Shown: positions 1 to 4,460 of the stretch, piece by piece
How the letters are laid out: each line of letters starts with the position of its first letter
How positions within the stretch are numbered: the first letter of the stretch is position 1
Assembly (NCBI GenBank): GCA_002686115.1
Contig: NZAF01000074.1
Location: 1 to 7,242, forward strand
Direction: 5' to 3'
Origin: Halobacteriovorax sp.
GTDB lineage: Bacteria; Bdellovibrionota; Bacteriovoracia; Bacteriovoracales; Bacteriovoracaceae
DNA: 7,242 bases
The notes under the pieces: generated by a model
The model's input: only the letters and a program-made list of their open reading frames with translations
Databases searched by the model: none
What the model was told of the DNA's origin: nothing
Program-made: the position numbers and the translations under genes

Positions 1-1
1 T

Positions 2-472
2 CTCGCAAGCATCAGAGTCTTTAGAGAAGACCTTTGGAATAAATTAAAAGAATATAAAAGTCTTTTATATTTTGTCGGATGTACATCTCTTATTTCGGCC
101 TTCTGGTTTTCTAAACATAGATATGAAGTCCTTCAAATGAGCTTTTCATTCACTCTTATGGCACTAAGTTTTTCGACACTTCTTATTCCTCTTTTTCATG
201 AAAAATTTGACATGACAAAAACAAGTTCAAAAATAACTGCACATGTCGCGAAACTTTCATACCCCATCTATCTTTTACACTACCCAAGCTTTTATCTTAT
301 TGATGTTATTTTTCACTTCCTAGGAATAAAGAACGAACAAGGATATTTTAACTTTATCTTTACAATGATCTTTATCTACGTGCTCTCCTTTCTTGCAAAT
401 TTTATAATTGAAGAACCTATGCTAAGACTAAGAAAAAAGTTCTTAACATCATCGATTAGGAAGCAATCTTAA
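2..472 (+). CDS. Acyltransferase-3 family membrane protein (OafA-like), C-terminal part
   Basis: The frame is open from position 2 to the TAA at 470-472, giving 156 visible residues; the start lies outside the window. The acyltransferase-3 family transfers acyl groups, often acetyl, to surface sugars such as O-antigen, exopolysaccharide or peptidoglycan, and sits in the inner membrane. The evidence seen is several hydrophobic helices, the motif LSYPIYLLHYP typical of the penultimate helix of this family, and a last helix ending in EEPMLRLRKK, which matches the conserved family end (E-x-P followed by a basic tail). Full-length members have about 350-400 residues, so more than half is missing. 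The catalytic N-terminal histidine region is not visible, so activity and substrate cannot be judged. Its 3' end overlaps the convergent ChlI-domain gene by 17 bases. Confidence 0.85.
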   Translation, partial: LASIRVFREDLWNKLKEYKSLLYFVGCTSLISAFWFSKHRYEVLQMSFSFTLMALSFSTLLIPLFHEKFDMTKTSSKITAHVAKLSYPIYLLHYPSFYLIDVIFHFLGIKNEQGYFNFIFTMIFIYVLSFLANFIIEEPMLRLRKKFLTSSIRKQS

Positions 473-968
473 AATTTTCACCGATCAAGTCTCCAAGAGA
501 AAGTCTCGTACAGCCATCCTCGATATTTGAGAAGTTATCTGTAATAATTTTTAATCCGAGATTTGAAAAGTCTTCAAACATACTCTGATGTGTGTCTTTA
601 AATTGAAATTCTCTTATAACACCACTTGTACTCACTGTTCCCCCACACAAACAATCATCTAATCTTTTAACCTTAATCACATCGGCTAGAGACCAATAAA
701 GAAGAAGGCAAGGAAGTTCAAGATATCGGTATATCTCACCATCAATCTTTTCAATAATTTCATCATCGATACAAATCACATACTTCTTCGCTTCAATCTT
801 GACTCTCATTCGCCTCGTAATAAAATTAAGTTTCTCCTTAAATATCCGTCCTCTCTTTCCAAGCCCAACAATTTCAAGCCCAGGAACTCCTCGTGAACAA
901 TACCCAAAAATATCTGATACCATCACCTTCTCTCCATCAGGAACTAACCCTTTAATTTGATTCTGCAA
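456..968 (-). CDS. Stand-alone ChlI/ComM N-terminal-domain-like protein, no AAA+ domain
   Basis: This 170-residue protein resembles the N-terminal ChlI domain (ribosomal S5/Lon-like fold) of ComM/YifB. It has GVPGLEIVGL near residue 27, followed by a KE pair, where ComM has a G-x-PG-x-x-VGL-x(5-6)-KE pattern. It also has LELPCLLLYWSLADVI near 83 and LDDCLCGG..STSGVIRE near 103, matching the ComM region of a DLP helix, a VGEL strand and TG-x-R. ComM is about 500 residues with an AAA+ helicase motor. Here the frame stops right after the first domain, and no Walker A or B motif is present. I chose the TTG at 968-966 because a perfect AAGGAGG lies 5 bases upstream and translation then begins exactly at the domain. 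ATG at 1013 and GTG at 1025 are in frame but lack a ribosome binding site; the GTG would overlap the transposase stop. Function is unknown. It could be a truncated comM or a dedicated small protein. Confidence 0.6.
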   Translation of the reverse strand: MQNQIKGLVPDGEKVMVSDIFGYCSRGVPGLEIVGLGKRGRIFKEKLNFITRRMRVKIEAKKYVICIDDEIIEKIDGEIYRYLELPCLLLYWSLADVIKVKRLDDCLCGGTVSTSGVIREFQFKDTHQSMFEDFSNLGLKIITDNFSNIEDGCTRLSLGDLIGENFKIAS

Positions 969-973
969 TCCCC

Positions 974-980
974 CCTCCTT
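974..980 (-). promoter_or_regulatory. Strong Shine-Dalgarno site deciding the TTG start of the ChlI-domain gene
   Basis: The minus strand reads AAGGAGG, the full anti-16S complement, followed by GGGGA and an in-frame TTG at 968-966. Neither upstream in-frame alternative (ATG 1013, GTG 1025) has a comparable site. Its first two bases overlap the end of the REP-like repeat at 979-1009. Confidence 0.6.
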
Positions 981-1009
981 TTTAAGGTGCCACCAGACTT
1001 CTTCACTAC
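979..1009 (+). repeat. REP-like repeat, copy C (inverted partner of copy A)
   Basis: This 31-base unit has the core GGTGCCA-CC-AGACTT-CT-TCACTAC. It matches copy A (1734-1764, opposite strand) at 27 of 31 bases. On its minus strand it starts with GTAG, the tetranucleotide found next to E. coli REP hairpins and read by its RAYT. The outer stem GGTG/CACT can form, but the inner stem is broken (C-T and C-C mismatches). It lies between the RAYT stop codon and the ribosome binding site of the ChlI-domain gene. If the upstream starts were used it would encode a short tryptophan-containing leader. Confidence 0.75.
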
Positions 1010-1017
1010 GCATGTAG

Positions 1018-1644
1018 TTAGGCACTAAATTTTTGAAAATATATCTCTTTGTTTCTTTTTGACTTACTTATTTTAATTTCACCATTTCTTTTTAAAGATA
1101 GGCCAATTGCAAGTTCTTCAATCTCTTCTGGTTCTCTATTAAACCATGTTAGATGATAGTCATCGTATTCAAACAAAGGAGAAAATAAGTCACTCCACTT
1201 ACTTGAGTACCAATGAGATAATGACGAGAATGGATACTTCTCACAAGAAGCTACCATTTTTGCTTTGACAGGATTACGGTAAACATATCTTAAGAAATTC
1301 ATGAGAATTTTATCATTACTCAAGATAAGCCACTTATATCTTCCACCAAAGATTTGATTAACTCTTCTTGATCTTTCTCTAATTTTTAAACTTAAATTCT
1401 TATTAAACTCATACATGAACTGATCAATCTGACCATCTCTTGGCGTCAGAATAAGATGATAATGATTATTCATTAAGACAAAAGAGTGCAACGAGCATGG
1501 GTGCTTTTCTTTGGCAATCTTCAAGCTTTCAAGACAACAACACCATACTGTACTTAACTCCAACTTGTACCATTCTTGGTTCCTGGAACGAGACGTAACA
1601 TGATAAGGAAATTGATTTTGTCTAATTAGTTTTCTTCTTGGCAT
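1018..1644 (-). CDS. REP-associated tyrosine transposase (RAYT, Y1/IS200-like HUH family)
   Basis: This 208-residue, single-domain HUH endonuclease cleaves single-stranded DNA at REP-type hairpins through a tyrosine. Signatures seen, numbered from the ATG: a PRRKLIRQ...YHVTSRSRNQ start; LMNNHYHLIL with the HUH pair at H61 and H63; MYEFNKNLS with Y78 as the likely nucleophile; FGGRYKW near 100; YVYRNPVKAKMV near 120; and YPFSSLSHW near 137. This order is standard for RAYTs, and the length fits the family. All key residues are present, so it looks intact. I chose ATG 1644 because MPRRKL is the usual RAYT start. A TTG at 1659 would add five residues and has no ribosome binding site; the ATG itself has only a weak AAAAGA upstream. 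Inverted REP-like repeats lie on both sides. The gene ends just upstream of, or overlapping, the ChlI-domain gene depending on that gene's start. Confidence 0.9.
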   Translation of the reverse strand: MPRRKLIRQNQFPYHVTSRSRNQEWYKLELSTVWCCCLESLKIAKEKHPCSLHSFVLMNNHYHLILTPRDGQIDQFMYEFNKNLSLKIRERSRRVNQIFGGRYKWLILSNDKILMNFLRYVYRNPVKAKMVASCEKYPFSSLSHWYSSKWSDLFSPLFEYDDYHLTWFNREPEEIEELAIGLSLKRNGEIKISKSKRNKEIYFQKFSA

Positions 1645-1679
1645 ATCTTTTAATGACAAGAAGAAAACTATTAGTCATG

Positions 1680-1710
1680 AGTATATTATTTATAATGATA
1701 CAAGTTTCAC
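1680..1710 (-). promoter_or_regulatory. Possible promoter region of the RAYT gene (weak)
   Basis: The minus strand between the REP-like copy A and the RAYT start is very AT-rich. It contains TATAAA and TATACT, both -10-like, but neither has a good -35 hexamer at 16-18 bases. It is the only plausible place for a separate RAYT promoter, unless the gene is read through from the pseudopilin operon. The plus strand also holds TATAAT at 1691-1696 with no gene to serve. Confidence 0.2.
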
Positions 1711-1733
1711 TTTAAAAACGAATGCTGCTCTTA

Positions 1734-1764
1734 GTAGTGAACAAGTCTGCTGGCACCTTTTAAA
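1734..1764 (-). repeat. REP-like repeat, copy A, at the stop codon of the 876-residue pseudopilin gene
   Basis: Read on the minus strand, the unit begins TTTAAAAGGTGCC and continues AGCA-GACT-TGTT and CACTAC. It matches copy C at 27 of 31 and copy B at 25 of 31 bases. The TAA stop of the pseudopilin gene is bases 3-5 of the repeat. It can fold as GGTG/CACT around an AGCA/TGTT inner stem with loop GACT and a CC bulge, which is the imperfect-palindrome form expected of a REP. On the plus strand it starts with GTAG. Confidence 0.8.
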
Positions 1765-4390
1765 TACAGCTAGGTCCGCCTACACAACATGATCCTTGCA
1801 ATAACCAACCATGTGAGCTTGGTGAACTAACTGGATCACATTCGTAATTAAAGCGCCTTGAAAAACTATCAGTACAACCAGGGTCTGCCTGTGTTCGAAA
1901 TTCAAATTCACCGCTGTTTGCATTTGGTAAAGGTGCACCAGGTATACCAATACTAGTAGATGTGCAATCAAATGAACAAGTACCACCGCATCCATCAGGA
2001 CCAGGTCCGCCTGAACAATCTGGGGTACATGAATATGTCCCACAAGATGAACTTGTATATTGCTGAGGAGTTGCGACTTCTTCAACACATGTATATCTTC
2101 GAACAGTTCTATTCAATGGTCCCCCACTATCAAACTCAAAACCACAAATTTGAGTATTGCCAATATGCCCATTGGAAGAGCAAGCAACCGGTGCACTTAA
2201 ACCATCTAACATACTTGGGCAAGATCTTGGATTTTCATCACATCGTCCCTCTGTACCAGGTCCTGGGACAGTACATGGGCTCATTGCACTTGAACCTAAA
2301 AATGAACCAGCTTTCCAGTAAATAGTACTTTGTGTAACTGTTCCATCAATAATTTTACAATTTCCTGAACCATATTCACCTTCACAACTTGCAAGGTCAT
2401 TATGAACATTACATATACCTCCACCAGAACAAGTAGCAAATGGTATATCAATTGGATCAGTGGCACACGTCATATTTCGATAATCCCTTCCCCCTTCTGA
2501 ACATCTTGATGATGGTGAAGGTGTTCCACCTCTTAGTAGATTTCCACTTGAGTCACAACTAAACTCACAACAAGGAGGATAAGCAGATCCAGGTCTCCAG
2601 TCATCAGCCTTTGGCTCATATGTTACAACCGGAGTACAAGACCCAACTGGTGGGTCCCAAGAACCATCATCACAAGCGACAGTTGGAGAGCCCGTATAAC
2701 CAGAATTACAAGTTATTGTTCCTCCATAATTTGCACCATGACTAGTTGTACCTGACGTCGTAGATAAAGTTGCATTTGCAACTGAAAGACTTGAATTTGA
2801 ACAATCTGAAAAAGAAGGTGAACAATTTCCACTTGTATTCCAAAGCCCAAGACTACAATTTGCAGTTGGTGTTCCAGAATAACCAGAATCACAATTAATT
2901 GTTAGACTTGAACCTGCTGCGGTTGCACCACCTGTTAACCAATTTGCATTTGAAAATGCAGCAAATAGATCCGGGTGAGAGTTTGAACATCCAGGCTCAC
3001 AAGTTTCAGATGGATCAATGATCCAGCCCGTTGGGCTACAGCTTTGAACACTACAGATACCTGACTCACCAGTTGGACATCCACAAACACCACCAGTCAC
3101 AGTAAAGCCAGTATGAGGTCCAGAAGCCAATGTTGTATCTTCACAAGCCTGACATGTTTCATATTGAAAGCCCGGAGGATTTGAAGCACTATAGCAATTC
3201 CATTCTACAAAACCATTTGATCCAGGAGTTGCAGATTGAAAAGTTCCACCATTAATACAACTTCTTGGTGTTGTTCCACACATTGAACTTGGTGGAGAAG
3301 ATGAACATGTAGAGCTATCAAAACTTGTATAACCCGTTGGCTCACATATGGCCGTACATGAACCGACACCAGAACATGTTCCATTTACTCGACCATCATT
3401 TGTTGCATCTCCATCTAAATAGGTATTTGCAACAACAGGTGAAGAAGGGTGTAATGTTGGATAAACACATGCCCCATCAGAAAAGCCCTGACACATTGTT
3501 GGGGTCGCAGCTGGAACAGCATTAAAAATAATTTTCTGGCATATTTTTGCTGTCCCCTCAACATTCATTCCAACAAGAAGTTCATTATTTGTACAAGGAT
3601 TATTATCAAAAAGCACACGACATGCTCCACCATCAGCATTGAGACATACTTGATCATCGCCATAAGCTACATTATCTCCAGTAAGGCGTAAATGCTCTGA
3701 AACAATCCATCTCTCAACAGAAACTTCATCACATCTCTCAGTTGCTGTTCCATGACCTGTATAACTCCCACCTAAAGCAGAACAAATAAAGTCACTGACA
3801 ACAAGACGAAAATCGTCATTAAATGTATTTAAATTATCGGCACAATTATCATTTGAATAGATAAGTGAACACGAAGCCGAAGTACTATCATTATTAACCT
3901 CATCTCCTGCATAAGAGCGACACCTATCACCAGCAGCATCTGAAGCAACAAAGGTTTGAACAACTTTGTTAACGGTTTTATCCTGACCAGCATGTCTGTA
4001 TTCAAAAGTTAGAGTGACGTTAACAGTTCTTCTACCAGCGCCGGCAAGACCATTTACTGCAATATTGGTGAGTCTAACCCCCTCACCCAAGTTCTGATTA
4101 GCAAAGAATGTCCCTGCATTTATCGGCCCAGCAAATAAGATATCATCACAAGTTTGAACCCCTGCAGGAGTATCAGCTTCTCTAACTTTATTTAGAACTG
4201 TTTTAACTCTATTGGTAGCATTATTAATAACGGCTTGTTTTTTTACTAGACTTGTTCCTCGATTTATCGTTTGAATGGAGTTCATCGAGACAAGACCAAC
4301 AATTCCCATCACACCAGCGGCGACAACTACTTCAGCAAGGGAAAACCCAAGGTTTGATTTTAGCATTCTTTTTAAAGTTTCTTTTTTCAT
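1760..4390 (-). CDS. Large cysteine-rich pseudopilin-like protein with two sushi (CCP) domains
   Basis: This 876-residue protein starts with a type IV prepilin leader: a basic stretch, then G15/F16-SLAEVVVAAGVMGIVGLVS, with Glu at mature position 5 as needed for PilD-type cleavage and methylation. The single N-terminal helix would insert it in the inner membrane or a pilus. The rest is predicted periplasmic or extracellular and rich in cysteine, serine and glycine. Modules, in order: C-x3-GG near 203; C...GT..C near 266-284; many Cys pairs; two tandem sushi-like domains at 468-523 and 530-585, each with four Cys, CxSGYxG and a late Trp; and a CTPDC...DGCGGTC motif near 788-808. Typical pseudopilins have 120-250 residues. 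ATG 4390 has a modest GAG site 6 bases upstream; TTG 4411 and ATG 4408 have none. It is probably co-transcribed with the 784-residue gene. A surface adhesin or pilus-tip role is inference only. Confidence 0.85.
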   Translation of the reverse strand: MKKETLKRMLKSNLGFSLAEVVVAAGVMGIVGLVSMNSIQTINRGTSLVKKQAVINNATNRVKTVLNKVREADTPAGVQTCDDILFAGPINAGTFFANQNLGEGVRLTNIAVNGLAGAGRRTVNVTLTFEYRHAGQDKTVNKVVQTFVASDAAGDRCRSYAGDEVNNDSTSASCSLIYSNDNCADNLNTFNDDFRLVVSDFICSALGGSYTGHGTATERCDEVSVERWIVSEHLRLTGDNVAYGDDQVCLNADGGACRVLFDNNPCTNNELLVGMNVEGTAKICQKIIFNAVPAATPTMCQGFSDGACVYPTLHPSSPVVANTYLDGDATNDGRVNGTCSGVGSCTAICEPTGYTSFDSSTCSSSPPSSMCGTTPRSCINGGTFQSATPGSNGFVEWNCYSASNPPGFQYETCQACEDTTLASGPHTGFTVTGGVCGCPTGESGICSVQSCSPTGWIIDPSETCEPGCSNSHPDLFAAFSNANWLTGGATAAGSSLTINCDSGYSGTPTANCSLGLWNTSGNCSPSFSDCSNSSLSVANATLSTTSGTTSHGANYGGTITCNSGYTGSPTVACDDGSWDPPVGSCTPVVTYEPKADDWRPGSAYPPCCEFSCDSSGNLLRGGTPSPSSRCSEGGRDYRNMTCATDPIDIPFATCSGGGICNVHNDLASCEGEYGSGNCKIIDGTVTQSTIYWKAGSFLGSSAMSPCTVPGPGTEGRCDENPRSCPSMLDGLSAPVACSSNGHIGNTQICGFEFDSGGPLNRTVRRYTCVEEVATPQQYTSSSCGTYSCTPDCSGGPGPDGCGGTCSFDCTSTSIGIPGAPLPNANSGEFEFRTQADPGCTDSFSRRFNYECDPVSSPSSHGWLLQGSCCVGGPSCI

Positions 4391-4429
4391 ATTTATCTCA
4401 ACGTTCATCAATTATTTTTTACGCTCTGC

Positions 4430-4460
4430 TTACTGAGGAAGTCTCCTGGCACCTTTTAAG
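4430..4460 (-). repeat. REP-like repeat, copy B, at the stop codon of the 784-residue pseudopilin gene
   Basis: The minus strand reads CTTAAAAGGTGCC, then AGGA-GACT-TCCT and CAGTAA. It matches copy A at 25 of 31 bases. The inner stem AGGA/TCCT is perfect, and one pair is swapped relative to copy A (G-C for C-G), a compensatory change. The outer stem is partly lost (CAGT instead of CACT), and the GTAG end is replaced by TTAC. The TAA stop of the 784-residue gene is bases 3-5 of the repeat, exactly as in copy A. It occupies nearly half of the 65-base gap between the two pseudopilin genes. Confidence 0.75.

Larger units (their letters stand above)
979..1764 (-). mobile_element. RAYT unit bounded by inverted REP-like repeats (786 bases)
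   Basis: A Y1/RAYT transposase gene lies between two inverted 31-base REP-like repeats (979-1009 and 1734-1764, 27 of 31 identical). The GTAG ends of both repeats face inward. In known genomes RAYT genes are usually single-copy, are commonly flanked by REPs, and are thought to act on the REPs rather than move themselves. I therefore infer a resident RAYT-REP unit rather than an active insertion sequence. I did not identify a target-site duplication, and none is expected for this family. The right end coincides with the stop codon of the 876-residue pseudopilin gene. Confidence 0.6.

Noticed and set aside
1702..1740. Possible terminator hairpin after the 876-residue gene
   Set aside because: A CACT/AGTG pairing exists, but three central mismatches and a long loop make it weak, so I did not list a terminator.
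1751..1770. TGGCAC in the repeats as a sigma-54 -24 element
   Set aside because: On the plus strand all REP-like copies A and B contain TGGCAC, but no GC-containing -12 element follows at the right spacing and no plus-strand gene lies downstream.
1960..2325. Plus-strand open frame of 121 codons
   Set aside because: It lies wholly inside the pseudopilin gene, has shadow-type composition rich in His, Gln and Met, and no domain or ribosome binding site.
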